A stretch of DNA of 64,000 bases from Leptothrix sp. (in: b-proteobacteria) (GTDB taxonomy: Bacteria; Pseudomonadota; Gammaproteobacteria; Burkholderiales; Burkholderiaceae_C). Both the position numbers and the translations under genes were made by a program. This document shows positions 54,418-63,284 of the stretch, piece after piece. Where the stretch lies: contig PNKV01000003.1 of NCBI GenBank assembly GCA_013822685.1, positions 1 through 64,000 of the forward strand, in the 5' to 3' direction. The notes under the pieces are model-generated. The model saw only the letters and a program-made list of their open reading frames with translations, was not told where the DNA came from and did no database searches. The stretch's first letter is position 1; every line of letters begins with the position of its first letter.

Positions 54418-54529
54418 GGGGGTTTTGGTGCATGACTTCCCCCCAAGTTCGGGATGGTTAAGCCGCACCGGGGTGGCACACAATGTATCTACACGTAAAC
54501 AAACCCCTTGTTTGCATGCAAAGGAACAT

Positions 54530-55075
54530 ATGGGAATTGCACTGAACAAACTGAAAACCGCCGTTTTGTCGGCCTTCCTGGTGGCTGGCGCCCAAGCTGG
54601 TGCAGCGACCACTGCTTTGGGCTTGTTGGGCGCGGGCGACACGGAATTCAGCAATTCCTTCTGGAGCGCGGGCACCTTCACCGACCATTACACCTTCACG
54701 CTGGGCGCAACCAGCGGTGGTGTCGGCGGTTCGGTCCTGACCACTGACTTGTCCTTCTTCACACGCGACTTGGACGTGACCCAATTGGCACTGTCGGGCG
54801 GCACCTTGAGCTCGACCCTGTTGGATACCAATGCCAGTGACGGTTTTTCGTTCAACGGTCTGGGCGCAGGCTCCTACACGATGGCCTTGACGGTCTCGGT
54901 GGGCAACAAGGCCACATTCTTCTCCAGCTATGGCGCCTACCAGGGCACCATCCACGCTGTGGCATCCACCGCTCCGGTGGCCTCTCCGGCGCCTGAACCA
55001 GCCGACTTCGCCATGGCCCTGATGGGTTTGGCCGGTGTGGGCTTCATGGTGCGTCGCCGCCGCTCGGCACGCTGA
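54530..55075 (+). CDS. FxDxF-type PEP-CTERM protein (181 aa)
   Basis: Exported protein with signal peptide (LNKLKTAVLSAFLVAGAQAG) and a Gly/Ser/Thr-rich strand domain containing GTFTDHYTFTLGATSGGVGG, the FxDxF-type motif near residue 46, and SYTMALTVSVGNKATFFSSY. The C-terminal tail is PAPEPADFAMALMGLAGVGF then VRRRR, a PEP-CTERM sorting signal. ATG 54530 preceded by AAGGAA; the longer frame from 54341 overlaps waaA in another frame and is not coding. It lies directly before epsD-xrtB-epsI and so is a likely exosortase substrate. Confidence 0.92.
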   Translation: MGIALNKLKTAVLSAFLVAGAQAGAATTALGLLGAGDTEFSNSFWSAGTFTDHYTFTLGATSGGVGGSVLTTDLSFFTRDLDVTQLALSGGTLSSTLLDTNASDGFSFNGLGAGSYTMALTVSVGNKATFFSSYGAYQGTIHAVASTAPVASPAPEPADFAMALMGLAGVGFMVRRRRSAR

Positions 55076-55098
55076 GACCTTCGGGTCTGCAAGGAATG

Positions 55099-55122
55099 AC
55101 GGGCCTTCGGGCCCGTTTTCTT
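55099..55122 (+). terminator. Terminator after the FxDxF PEP-CTERM gene
   Basis: ACGGGCC, loop TTCG, GGCCCGT followed by TTTCTTT. A perfect stem with a stable tetraloop. Separates this gene from epsD. Confidence 0.92.
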
Positions 55123-55184
55123 TGGGGCCCTGCCTTGGTGCTGTCACCGATAATGACTTTTTCATAATTTGGAGTCGGGGGCCT

Positions 55185-56057
55185 ATGCGCTTGTTCAAAC
55201 TGGGTTGTTTGTCGTCGTTGATGGTGGTGTTGACAGCCTGCGGGCCCGACAAGGCCCCGGCCGATGGCCAGGTTGTGGCGTTGGTCAATGAAGACGAAAT
55301 CTCGGTGCACCAAGTGCAGGCCGTGCTCGAGCGCCAACCCGCCCTGGCAGGGCAACTGGGCCAGGCTGCGGGCGAGAAGGTCCTGCAGGGGCTGGTCGAG
55401 CAGGAACTGGCCGCCCAGGCCGCGCGTGCCCAAAAGCTCGACAGCACGCCCAAGGTCCTGCAGGCCATGGCCCTGGCCAAACGCGAAATTCTGGCGCGCG
55501 AGTATCAGGACCGCCTGGCCGACAAGGCGGTGCCGCCCAACACGGGTGACATCGACCGTTATTACGACGAACACCCCGAACTGTTCAAAGACCGCCGCCG
55601 TTACACCATCCAGGAAATGGCCGTGAAGGTGAGCCCAGCCGACGCCCCGGCATGGCGTGACCGGGTCAAAGCGACCACCAGCCTTGCGGAGGCCAACGAG
55701 GTGGTGCGTGCCAGCGGTTTGCCGGCCACCAGCCGCGAAATGGTGGAATGGGCGGAGAACCTGCCACTGGCCCTGCTCAAGCAGTTTTCCACACTGGAGC
55801 CTGGCCATTCGCTGGTGTTGGAGCGGCCGGATGGCCTGGTGATCGGCACCCTGGTGCGCACCGAAGCCGGTCCGGTCAATCGGCGTGACGCCGCGCAGGC
55901 CATTCAGTCGGTGATGAACAATCAGCGTCGACGTGAGGCGGTGGCCAAGGGCATGGAAACCTTGCGCCAGGGTGCCAAGATTCAGTTGTTGGGCCCGTAT
56001 GCCAAGGGTACTGATGCGTCGGCAGCTGGCGCTTCGTCGGCTTCTTCGGCCCCGTGA
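55185..56057 (+). CDS. epsD: EpsD-family peptidyl-prolyl isomerase lipoprotein (290 aa)
   Basis: SurA/PpiC-like periplasmic folding factor of exosortase-associated exopolysaccharide loci. Lipobox LTAC with Cys19 after MRLFKLGCLSSLMVV. N-terminal SurA-like helices (VNEDEISVHQVQAVLERQPA), then a parvulin-type domain around 130-240 (RRYTIQEMAVKVSPADAPAW, LLKQFSTLEPGHSLVLERPD). ATG 55185 with GGAG upstream; the frame back to 55035 crosses a terminator. Stop overlaps the xrtB GTG start. Confidence 0.88.
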   Translation: MRLFKLGCLSSLMVVLTACGPDKAPADGQVVALVNEDEISVHQVQAVLERQPALAGQLGQAAGEKVLQGLVEQELAAQAARAQKLDSTPKVLQAMALAKREILAREYQDRLADKAVPPNTGDIDRYYDEHPELFKDRRRYTIQEMAVKVSPADAPAWRDRVKATTSLAEANEVVRASGLPATSREMVEWAENLPLALLKQFSTLEPGHSLVLERPDGLVIGTLVRTEAGPVNRRDAAQAIQSVMNNQRRREAVAKGMETLRQGAKIQLLGPYAKGTDASAAGASSASSAP

Positions 56058-56920
56058 GCAGCTTGGCCTTCGCGCAGTCTGCCGATCCTGATCGGCGGTT
56101 CTGGGGCATTGCGGGCCTGGGCCTGGCCGCGCTGGTCTTGCCCACCTTGTGGGATTTTTTGTTCGGCGAGTGGTCTTCTTACAGCCAAGGCCACGAGGTG
56201 CTTTTGTTGGCGGCCGCAGCCTGGTTGTTTTACCGGCAGTCGGGCCCCATCGCGGCCTTGCCTGATCGGCCCGCAGGGTGGGCGCCAATCCTGCTGCTCG
56301 TGCTGGGTCTGACGCTGTACGCCTTTGGCCGCACCCAACAATTCCTGCGCCTGGAGATCCTGTCGCTGTATGTGGTGCTGGTGGCCGTGCTGGCCTGCTT
56401 CAAAGGCTGGGCGGTGCTTCGGCACATCTGGTTCGTGCTGCTGTTCCTGCTGTTCGTGGTGCCCTTGCCGTTTGCCATGGTCTTGGTGGTGACGGGCCCC
56501 TTGAAGGAAGCGGTGTCCATCGTGTCCAGCACCGTGTTGGGCTGGGTGGGTTATCCGGTGGGGCATGTGGGCGTGGTGATCACCGTAGGCCAGTATCAAC
56601 TGTTGGTGGCCGAGGCCTGCGCGGGCTTGCACTCCATGTTCATCCTGGAGGCCATGGGCTTGCTGTACAGCAACCTCATGAACTACCAGTCGTGGCTGCG
56701 CAATGTGCTGCTGGCCGTGCTGGTGGTGCCCTTGTCCTTCCTGGCCAATGTGCTGCGGGTGATGATTTTGGTGATGGTGACCTACCACCTGGGCGACCGG
56801 GCGGGGCAGGGGTTTTTGCACCACTTCGCGGGCCTGGTGCTGTTTGGGCTTGCGCTGGCCTTGATTGGCGGGGCCGACCGGCTGCTGGGGGCGGTGCTGC
56901 CAGAGAGGTTCCGGCGATGA
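56054..56920 (+). CDS. xrtB: Exosortase B (XrtB-type, 288 aa)
   Basis: Polytopic inner-membrane transpeptidase-like enzyme that cleaves PEP-CTERM tails. Catalytic residues: Cys189 (VAEACAGLHSMF), Arg235 (LANVLRVMILVM) and His256/257 (QGFLHHFAGLV). About eight hydrophobic helices. GTG 56054 overlaps the epsD stop and the xrtB stop overlaps the epsI ATG, so the three are tightly coupled. The XrtB subtype is inferred from the EpsI/EpsD neighbours and the sequence length. Substrates include, by inference, the proteins at 49264 and 54530. Confidence 0.93.
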   Translation: MSSLAFAQSADPDRRFWGIAGLGLAALVLPTLWDFLFGEWSSYSQGHEVLLLAAAAWLFYRQSGPIAALPDRPAGWAPILLLVLGLTLYAFGRTQQFLRLEILSLYVVLVAVLACFKGWAVLRHIWFVLLFLLFVVPLPFAMVLVVTGPLKEAVSIVSSTVLGWVGYPVGHVGVVITVGQYQLLVAEACAGLHSMFILEAMGLLYSNLMNYQSWLRNVLLAVLVVPLSFLANVLRVMILVMVTYHLGDRAGQGFLHHFAGLVLFGLALALIGGADRLLGAVLPERFRR

Positions 56921-57624
56921 CGAGCCCCAATCGGACCAAGGCCTGGCTGCTCGCGGCCAGCATGGTGGCCGTGGCTGGCCTGGCCGCCATCGGCAAGCCC
57001 AATACGCAAGCCGCGATGGACGTGCGTGCGCAGGTGCCGCTGGAGTCGATCTTCCCCAGCCAGTTCGACGATTGGCGCCTGGACCCGGCCAGTTCGGTGT
57101 TCGTGCGGCCGGCCGTGGACAAGGCCAAGCAGTTCCAGATGTACGACCAGGTGCTGGAGCGCACCTACATCAATGGGCAGGGCCAGCGCTTGATGCTGTC
57201 GGTGGCCTATGGCCGCCAGCAGTCGGTGGGCTTGCAGATGCACCGCCCAGAAGTTTGCTACCGCGCTGGCGGGTTCACGGTGCAAGGCGTCACGCCGGCA
57301 GTGATCGAAGTGGCGGGGCAGGCTTTGCCAGTGACGCAGCTGCAGGCGCAGATGGATGGCCGTCCCGAGCCCATCACTTATTGGCGTTTGCTGGGCAATG
57401 GCGTGGTGAGCGACGACTCGTCTTTCAAGTTCCAGCAGCTGTCGCTGGGCTTGCGGGGGCAGGTGCTGGATGGCTTGCTGGTGCGGGTGTCCAGCATTGA
57501 CCGTGACACCGCGGGCGCCCACCGCTTGCAGGCGCGTTTCGCCGATCAAATGGCGCAGGCCATGAGCCCATCAACGCGTGTTCGGGCGTTTGGCGCGCCT
57601 ACGGCCTCGTCAAGCTTGAAGTGA
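56917..57624 (+). CDS. epsI: EpsI family protein (235 aa)
   Basis: Periplasmic partner of exosortases, function not fully known. One N-terminal TM/signal segment (KAWLLAASMVAVAGLAAIGK), then FPSQFDDWRLDPASSVFVRP and SVAYGRQQSVGLQMHRPEVC, YRAGGFTVQGVTP, the EpsI signature with its conserved His-Arg-Pro-Glu-x-Cys. ATG 56917 in ATGA overlap with xrtB. The open frame reaches back to 56278 inside xrtB but is not coding there. The 3' end overlaps the convergent GNAT gene by 15 bp. Confidence 0.93.
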   Translation: MTSPNRTKAWLLAASMVAVAGLAAIGKPNTQAAMDVRAQVPLESIFPSQFDDWRLDPASSVFVRPAVDKAKQFQMYDQVLERTYINGQGQRLMLSVAYGRQQSVGLQMHRPEVCYRAGGFTVQGVTPAVIEVAGQALPVTQLQAQMDGRPEPITYWRLLGNGVVSDDSSFKFQQLSLGLRGQVLDGLLVRVSSIDRDTAGAHRLQARFADQMAQAMSPSTRVRAFGAPTASSSLK

Positions 57625-57885
57625 CTGCCACTCCGGGTGGCGCTTCAGGTACGCGCGCACATAGCTGCAGACCGGCTCAATTTTGAGGCCCTCGGCCTGC
57701 GCCCACACCAGGGCGGCGTGCACCAGGGCACCGGCGATGCCGCGGCCTTCCAGCGCCGGTGGCACGACGGTGTGCGTCATCTGCACGATGTTGCCGTTGC
57801 GCTGGTAATCGGCCACGCAGCGCTGGCCATCCACGATGGCTTCAAAGCATTGCGCCTCAGGGCGGTGGATGACATTGATGCTCAT
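57610..57885 (-). CDS. GNAT-family N-acetyltransferase, YjdJ-like (91 aa)
   Basis: Short acetyltransferase domain. The single-domain family signature is ADYQRNGNIVQMTHTVVPPA followed by LEGRGIAGALVHAALVWAQ (acetyl-CoA loop GRGIAG) and CSYVRAYLKRHPEW. ATG 57885 overlaps the stop of the chromate transporter gene; an ATG two codons upstream is possible. Substrate unknown. Confidence 0.88.
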   Translation of the reverse strand: MSINVIHRPEAQCFEAIVDGQRCVADYQRNGNIVQMTHTVVPPALEGRGIAGALVHAALVWAQAEGLKIEPVCSYVRAYLKRHPEWQSLQA

Positions 57886-58433
57886 ACCCATCCCAGTGCT
57901 CCCAGCAAGGCGCCCAAACCGACCAGGGCGATCAGCGGGACTTTGGTGCGCCACACCAGCAAGGCGACCGCAGCGCTTAACAGCAAGGCGCTAGGGTGTT
58001 CAACCGACGGCGCCAGCAGCCAGCCCGTGGCCAGCAGCAACCCGATGGTGACCGGCGTCATGCCAGATTGAAATGCTTGCACGCCCATCCAGTCGCGGCG
58101 CGAGGCGACCCAGCGCGAGGCCGTCAATGCCAGTGTGCTGGACGGGATCATGATGCCGACGAGGCTGGCCAAAGCGCCCCCCATGCCGGCGCTGTACCAG
58201 CCGATCAAGCCCACGAACAGCACATTGGGCCCCGGCGCAGCCTGGGCCAAAGCGATGGCGGCGGTGAAGTTTTCATCGGACAGCAGGCCGGCTTCGGTCA
58301 CGAGGCGGCGGTGCATCTCGGACACCAGGGTGATGGCGCCGCCAATCGACATCAAGGAGAGGGCCAGGAAGTGCTGGAACAAATCCCACCACAACTCTGG
58401 TGCCCAGCCCCAGGGGGATGCTGGGGGACTCAT
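57882..58433 (-). CDS. Chromate transporter (CHR) family, single-domain subunit 2 (183 aa)
   Basis: Membrane protein with the CHR motif AQAAPGPNVLFVGLIGWYSA and about six helices. Starts MSPPASPWGWAPELWWDLFQ at 58433, overlapping the previous gene's stop (ATGA). Together with subunit 1 it makes a short-chain pair that replaces the usual single long ChrA. Chromate transport is inferred; physiological substrate may differ. Confidence 0.88.
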   Translation of the reverse strand: MSPPASPWGWAPELWWDLFQHFLALSLMSIGGAITLVSEMHRRLVTEAGLLSDENFTAAIALAQAAPGPNVLFVGLIGWYSAGMGGALASLVGIMIPSSTLALTASRWVASRRDWMGVQAFQSGMTPVTIGLLLATGWLLAPSVEHPSALLLSAAVALLVWRTKVPLIALVGLGALLGALGWV

Positions 58434-59041
58434 GTGGTCTTCCGCCGCAACACGGCGTAGGTTGCAAGGCAGGTGGCGCCCCCCAGCCCCAGCAGCACCC
58501 AGACCAGCGGCCAACGCAGCAAGGCCATCATGCCGAAAGCGGCGGCGACCAGGGCAAGGCTGGCGCCCAGGCTCAAGGGGTGTTGTTTCAAGGGCGCGGC
58601 CAGCCGCAGCACGGTGCCCACGATCTGCCCGGCTGCCACGGCGGCGATGCCAGCGAGGGCACCACGGACCAGGCCATGGGCGGTGGAATCGTGAGGGACC
58701 AGGGCGATGATCCACGCCAGGAACAGCATCAGGATCAAGGGGGCGGTCATCATGCCGGCCAGGGCCACGGCGGCCCCGCGCCAGCCAAAGAAGCGGTCGC
58801 CGATCATGAGCGACAGATTGCAAACGTTGGGGCCGGGCAGCACTTGGGCGGTGCCCAGCAGCTCCACGAACTGCTTGGGTGTCAGCCAGCGCCGGCGCTC
58901 GCACAACTCGCGCTGGGCAATGGCGATCACGCCACCAAAGCCCTGCAGGGCCAGCACCGTGAAGGCGATGAACAACTCGCCCAACGATGCGGGCCGGGCG
59001 CCGCCGCCGTCCTCGCTGAGGGCGAGGCCCGGATCAGGCAT
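58430..59041 (-). CDS. Chromate transporter (CHR) family, single-domain subunit 1 (203 aa)
   Basis: First half of the short-chain CHR pair. The motif is LLGTAQVLPGPNVCNLSLMI, preceded by FIAFTVLALQGFGGVIAIAQ and RRRWLTPKQFVE, all typical. ATG 59041 (MPDPGLALSEDGGGARPASL) overlaps the 3' end of the thioesterase gene by eight bases; the longer frame to 59182 lies wholly inside that gene. Gene order thioesterase-chr1-chr2-GNAT suggests one transcript. Confidence 0.88.
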   Translation of the reverse strand: MPDPGLALSEDGGGARPASLGELFIAFTVLALQGFGGVIAIAQRELCERRRWLTPKQFVELLGTAQVLPGPNVCNLSLMIGDRFFGWRGAAVALAGMMTAPLILMLFLAWIIALVPHDSTAHGLVRGALAGIAAVAAGQIVGTVLRLAAPLKQHPLSLGASLALVAAAFGMMALLRWPLVWVLLGLGGATCLATYAVLRRKTT

Positions 59042-59867
59042 ACACGGCCACCACCTGGTAACCAAAGGCGGCCAGCTGGCCATCGGGTGTCCACAGGTGA
59101 GCGCGGTCGTTGGCGTAGCCCTCGTCGTAGGCGATGGTGTCTTGGTCCAGGCGCCACAGCCCTGCCGGATCGACATTGGCAACGGGGCGCAGCTCCAGCG
59201 CCCACGACACCGAACTGGCGGGCGCGAAGGTCTTGGCTTGTGACAGCGCGGGGGTGGGGCCGGCGTCGGTCAGCATGATGGCGATGAGCTCAGGGTCCAC
59301 GCCGTCGCTGTCTTTCAGGCGCAGGTGGTAGCGGGTGAGCCAGTCGCCGCCGCCCGTGAAGGGAAAGGCGCCTTCGGCCAGGCGGAAATCCAGGTGCTGC
59401 GTGAAGTTGGGCGTCAGGCCGGGCAGGTAGGGCAAGGGCTCGGCCGCTTCGGCACTCACGGGCACGGGCGGTTGCACAGGGCGGCGCGAGGCGATTTGCG
59501 AGGTGCGCCCGGTGCCGAACACGCCCAGCAAAATACCGCACACCTGCTCGACGCCTTGCGCATCGGCCTGCACCACCGTGGCTTTCACCTGGCGCACATT
59601 CTTGCCTTGGCGCAGCAGGGCCACGTCGACGTGGAAGGTGCCCAGGCCGACAGGGCCGACGAAGTTGGTCTGCAAGGCACGCATGGGCCAATCGGCACCG
59701 CACACGTCACGCATGGCTTGGGCGGAGAGCGCTGAAAGCAGGCCGCCAAAGGCGGTTCGCCCCTGCTGCCAGTCTTCGGTCACCTGGAAGCTGACGCGGC
59801 TGCCCTGGGCGCTGCGGGCCGCCAGCAAGGCGGACAAAGGGGTGATGGCGGAGAGTTCGGAAGACAT
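59034..59867 (-). CDS. Thioesterase-like (TesB-type double hotdog) protein (277 aa)
   Basis: Probable acyl-CoA thioesterase. N-terminal hotdog block FQVTEDWQQGRTAFGGLLSA; LQTNFVGPVGLGTFHVDVAL; C-terminal hotdog with LTDAGPTPALSQAKTFAPAS and LWRLDQDTIAYDEGYANDRA. Length is normal for the family. ATG 59867 near a promoter-sized gap of 34 bp from the next gene. Chain-length preference unknown. Confidence 0.87.
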   Translation of the reverse strand: MSSELSAITPLSALLAARSAQGSRVSFQVTEDWQQGRTAFGGLLSALSAQAMRDVCGADWPMRALQTNFVGPVGLGTFHVDVALLRQGKNVRQVKATVVQADAQGVEQVCGILLGVFGTGRTSQIASRRPVQPPVPVSAEAAEPLPYLPGLTPNFTQHLDFRLAEGAFPFTGGGDWLTRYHLRLKDSDGVDPELIAIMLTDAGPTPALSQAKTFAPASSVSWALELRPVANVDPAGLWRLDQDTIAYDEGYANDRAHLWTPDGQLAAFGYQVVAVYA

Positions 59868-59901
59868 GATCGGCGGACCTTGGCGCTGCTGCGATGCGCC
59901 A

Positions 59902-62900
59902 TTATCGAACGATCGTGCTTTTTTTGCTGGCTTCCGCTTGCTGAAAAATCAGCTCGATCTGTTCGGGGGGCACGGGTCGGCTGAACAGGTAGCCCTGCGC
60001 GATGTCGCAACCCAGTGAGGCCAGGAAGGCCTCCTGGTCGGGCATCTCCACACCTTCGGCCACCACGTTCAGGTTCATGCCCCTGGCCAGCGAGATCATG
60101 GTCTGCACCAGCTGGGCATCGCTGCTGTTGCCTGGCAGGTCCTGGATGAAGCTGCGGTCGATCTTGAGCTGGTGCACGGGGAAGCGCTTCAGGTAGGCCA
60201 GCGACGAATAGCCGGTACCGAAATCGTCGATCGACAGCGACACGCCCAGCGCGTGCAGCATGTGCAGGAACTGCTCGGCCCCCACGCTGGATTCCATCAG
60301 CCCGCTTTCGGTGATCTCGAGTTCAAGCCGATGCGCGGGCAGGCCAGTACGGTTCAAGATGCGCGAGACGCGTTCAACCACGCCGCCACGCCGCACTTCG
60401 CTGGGCGACAGGTTGACCGACAGCCGGCCGAAGTCAATGCCGGCATCCAGCCAGGCCTTGCCCTGGCGGCAGGCTTCATTGAGCACCCATTCGCCCAAGG
60501 CAACGATCATGCCGGTGTCTTCCATTACGGGGATGAATTCGTCGGGGCCGATGGAGGGCAGGGGCTCCAGCACGCCGTCGGGCGTCGTCAGGCGCACCAG
60601 GGCTTCGAGCGCGACGACCTTGCGGTCGGTCAAGCGCACCAGCGGCTGGTAATGCAGCACGAACTCGCCATGCTCGACCGCGCGGCGCAGGCGCGTTTCC
60701 ATGTGCAGTCGGCTGGTGGCGTCTGTGGTGAACGAGCTGGTGTAGAAGCTGAAGTTGTTGCGGCCGCGGCGCTTGGATTCGTACATGGCCGCGTCGGCAT
60801 CGCGGATCAACTCGGCCGCGTCCACGCCGTCTTCCGGGTACATGCTGATGCCGATGCTGGCGCGCACATACACCTGCTGGCCGCTGTCCAACGTGAAGGG
60901 CTCGTTCAGGGTATCGAGGATGGCTTGCGCCACATGGGCGGCCTGCTGCGGATGGCGCAGGTGCTCCAGCACCAGGATGAATTCGTCGCCGCCCAGGCGG
61001 CCCAGGGTGTCTTCCTGGCGCACGCGTTGACTCAGGCGGTGGGCCACCTGCTGCAGCAGGTTGTCGCCAGCGGCGTGGCCCAGGCCGTCGTTCACGGTCT
61101 TGAAGTTGTCCAGATCAACAAAGACCACGCCGACCAAAGTGCGGTGGCGCTCGGCCAGGCTCACGGCGTGGGCCAGGCGCTCGTGGATCATGGCGCGGTT
61201 GGGCAGCTCGGTCAGGGTGTCGAAGTGGGCCATGCGCGCCAGGCGCTCTTCGGTCTGCTTGAGCTGGGTGATGTCGGTCATCACGCACACAAAGTGGCTG
61301 GGCTTGCCGGCCGCCGTGCGCACCGAGCTGACCGACAGTTTGGTCATGAACAGCTCGCCGTTCTTGCGCTGGCTCCAGACCTCGCCTTGCCAGCTTGATT
61401 CAGTCATCAGGCCCTTGCGGACATCGCTGATCACATCGCGTGGATTGTCAGGGAAGAGGAACTCGGGCGTGTGGCCCAGCACGTCTTCCTCGGTGTAGCC
61501 GGTGATGTCGGTGAAGGCCGGGTTGATGGACACCAACACGCGCTCGCGGTTGAGCACCACCATGCCATCGCGCGTGCTCTCCAGCGCGGCGGCGTGCAGG
61601 CGGATGCGCTCTTCGGCCAGCTCGCGCAGGGATTCGCGGTGCAGGTTGGTCAGGGCGAAACCCAGGTCGCTGGCCACGTCTTCGAACAAGGCGCGCTCGT
61701 CCTGGTCTTGCGCGTTGAGCTGTTTGTCGAGCAGGAACAGGTGGCCCATCAGCTGCATGTCGCGGCGCAGTGGGATGATGGCGCAGCCTTTCAGGCCCAG
61801 GCTCAGGGCTTCGTCGGCCCAAGCTGGCCGGTTGGGCACTTGCGAGAGATCAGCCGTGTGGAAGATGCGGCCTTCGTGCATGGCCCGGTCCATCGGGGCA
61901 TCCGTGTCAAGGCTGGGCAGGAAACCGTCGAAGGCCTGCATGATCGCGTCCATCGGCGAGCAGCCGGGCAAAACCTCGCAACTCATGACGTCGCCGTCCC
62001 ACTCGCTCAGCGTCACCCAGGCTTTCTTGAAGCGGCCGTGTTCCAGCGCCGCACGGCACACATGGGTCAGCAAGTCGGATTCGGTGGTGGACCAGACGAT
62101 GGCCTGGTTGACCTGGCTGAGGAAGTCATACAAGCGGGTCATGTGCACCAGCCGCTGCTCGGCGCGGCGGCGGGCGGTCACATCCCAGATCATCCAGACC
62201 ACGCGGTCGCTGTCCCCCACGGGTGCGCAGCGGCTGTCAAAGTGGCGCTGGCCGCCCATGATGCGGATGGGGTAACTCAGGGTCTGCGTCTGGCGTGTTT
62301 CCAGGGCCTTGGTCAGCGTGCCCATGAACAAAGCCATGTTGGCCTGCGAGAAAAACTTCGAGGCGGGTTGCCCGATCAGTTGTTCACGCGGGCGGCCCAG
62401 CAGCGCGGACGAATGGTTGCCAAAAATCTCGATGTAGCGGCCATCCTTGTCCAGCAGGAAGGCCAGGTCGGGCAGGGCGTCAGCAAAGGCTTGCAGCTCG
62501 GCTTCACGGCGCATCAAGGCCTGCGTGGCGGCTTCGCGCTGCTTGTGCGCGCGGCCGATCAAGGTCAGCAGCACCAGGGTCACCAGGCCCACGATGCCCA
62601 TGTTGATCAAATCAATCTGCTTTTGCGCGTGGGTTTCGTCGCGCAGCACGGTTTGCCATTCGGTGCGGGCCTTGGTGGCCGATTGGTCCACCGCCTCCAT
62701 GGCGGCCATCAACTGCGACGCCGGGACGGTGCCCGGTTGCTCCAGCCGCTGCTTCAACAGTTGCTGCGCGCTTTGCAGCCGGCTGAGCAAGGTTTGCAGG
62801 GTGCCGCGCATGGCGGGGGCGGGCTCTTCCAGTAACTGGGCAGCGGCCTGCACGGCCTCGTTCAACGGCGCTTGTACACGCTCGCGATTGGCGGGAATTC

Positions 62901-63156
62901 GCCCTTCCAGCAGCTGTTCGGCCAGCCATTGGCTGCGCAGCGACTCCAGCCGCGTCTGGGCCAGCAGGGTGTCAAAGGCATGGCCACGGTCTTGCAAACC
63001 GCGCCAGCTCATGTGTGACCAGGCCATCAAGGCCATGCAAATGGCCGCCAGTGCCGCGACCGCCAGGGCCAAGGGGCCAAAGCGGCCAAGGGCGGGCATG
63101 GGCAAGGAATTGGCGCTGGGGTTGGAAGCGGAAGAAGTGATGGCGGTCGCGCTCAC
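59902..63156 (-). CDS. PAS/GAF-containing diguanylate cyclase/phosphodiesterase (1084 aa)
   Basis: Membrane-bound c-di-GMP signalling protein. TM1 about 27-48, periplasmic helical region (50-180), TM2 about 184-202, PAS1 about 215-330, GAF about 345-510, PAS2 about 525-640, GGDEF about 650-810 with intact LGRLGGDEFILVL, and EAL about 825-1075 with EALVRL, NLSPSEVRR and DDFGTGYSSLAYL. Both catalytic motifs look complete, so net activity cannot be predicted. The start is GTG at 63156; Met20 is an alternative. Ligands of the PAS/GAF domains unknown. Confidence 0.92.
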   Translation of the reverse strand: MSATAITSSASNPSANSLPMPALGRFGPLALAVAALAAICMALMAWSHMSWRGLQDRGHAFDTLLAQTRLESLRSQWLAEQLLEGRIPANRERVQAPLNEAVQAAAQLLEEPAPAMRGTLQTLLSRLQSAQQLLKQRLEQPGTVPASQLMAAMEAVDQSATKARTEWQTVLRDETHAQKQIDLINMGIVGLVTLVLLTLIGRAHKQREAATQALMRREAELQAFADALPDLAFLLDKDGRYIEIFGNHSSALLGRPREQLIGQPASKFFSQANMALFMGTLTKALETRQTQTLSYPIRIMGGQRHFDSRCAPVGDSDRVVWMIWDVTARRRAEQRLVHMTRLYDFLSQVNQAIVWSTTESDLLTHVCRAALEHGRFKKAWVTLSEWDGDVMSCEVLPGCSPMDAIMQAFDGFLPSLDTDAPMDRAMHEGRIFHTADLSQVPNRPAWADEALSLGLKGCAIIPLRRDMQLMGHLFLLDKQLNAQDQDERALFEDVASDLGFALTNLHRESLRELAEERIRLHAAALESTRDGMVVLNRERVLVSINPAFTDITGYTEEDVLGHTPEFLFPDNPRDVISDVRKGLMTESSWQGEVWSQRKNGELFMTKLSVSSVRTAAGKPSHFVCVMTDITQLKQTEERLARMAHFDTLTELPNRAMIHERLAHAVSLAERHRTLVGVVFVDLDNFKTVNDGLGHAAGDNLLQQVAHRLSQRVRQEDTLGRLGGDEFILVLEHLRHPQQAAHVAQAILDTLNEPFTLDSGQQVYVRASIGISMYPEDGVDAAELIRDADAAMYESKRRGRNNFSFYTSSFTTDATSRLHMETRLRRAVEHGEFVLHYQPLVRLTDRKVVALEALVRLTTPDGVLEPLPSIGPDEFIPVMEDTGMIVALGEWVLNEACRQGKAWLDAGIDFGRLSVNLSPSEVRRGGVVERVSRILNRTGLPAHRLELEITESGLMESSVGAEQFLHMLHALGVSLSIDDFGTGYSSLAYLKRFPVHQLKIDRSFIQDLPGNSSDAQLVQTMISLARGMNLNVVAEGVEMPDQEAFLASLGCDIAQGYLFSRPVPPEQIELIFQQAEASKKSTIVR

Positions 63157-63284
63157 ATTGGCAGACAGGAGGACAGAGCTTGGCAGCTTAGGTGAAAAAT
63201 CGCGTCATGGGCCATGATCTAGGGATGACCCCTTGCGCGACCCCTCAGGCAGGGGTCCGGCCTCATGAACTACTTCACGAAACC

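Noticed and set aside
56278-57624. 448-codon frame as a long EpsI protein
   Set aside because: The first 213 codons overlap xrtB in another frame and are Gly/Arg/Ala-rich noise; EpsI similarity begins at ATG 56917.
57882-58904. 340-codon minus-strand frame as one large transporter
   Set aside because: Only the last 183 codons match the CHR family; the earlier part is a shifted frame of the upstream CHR subunit gene.
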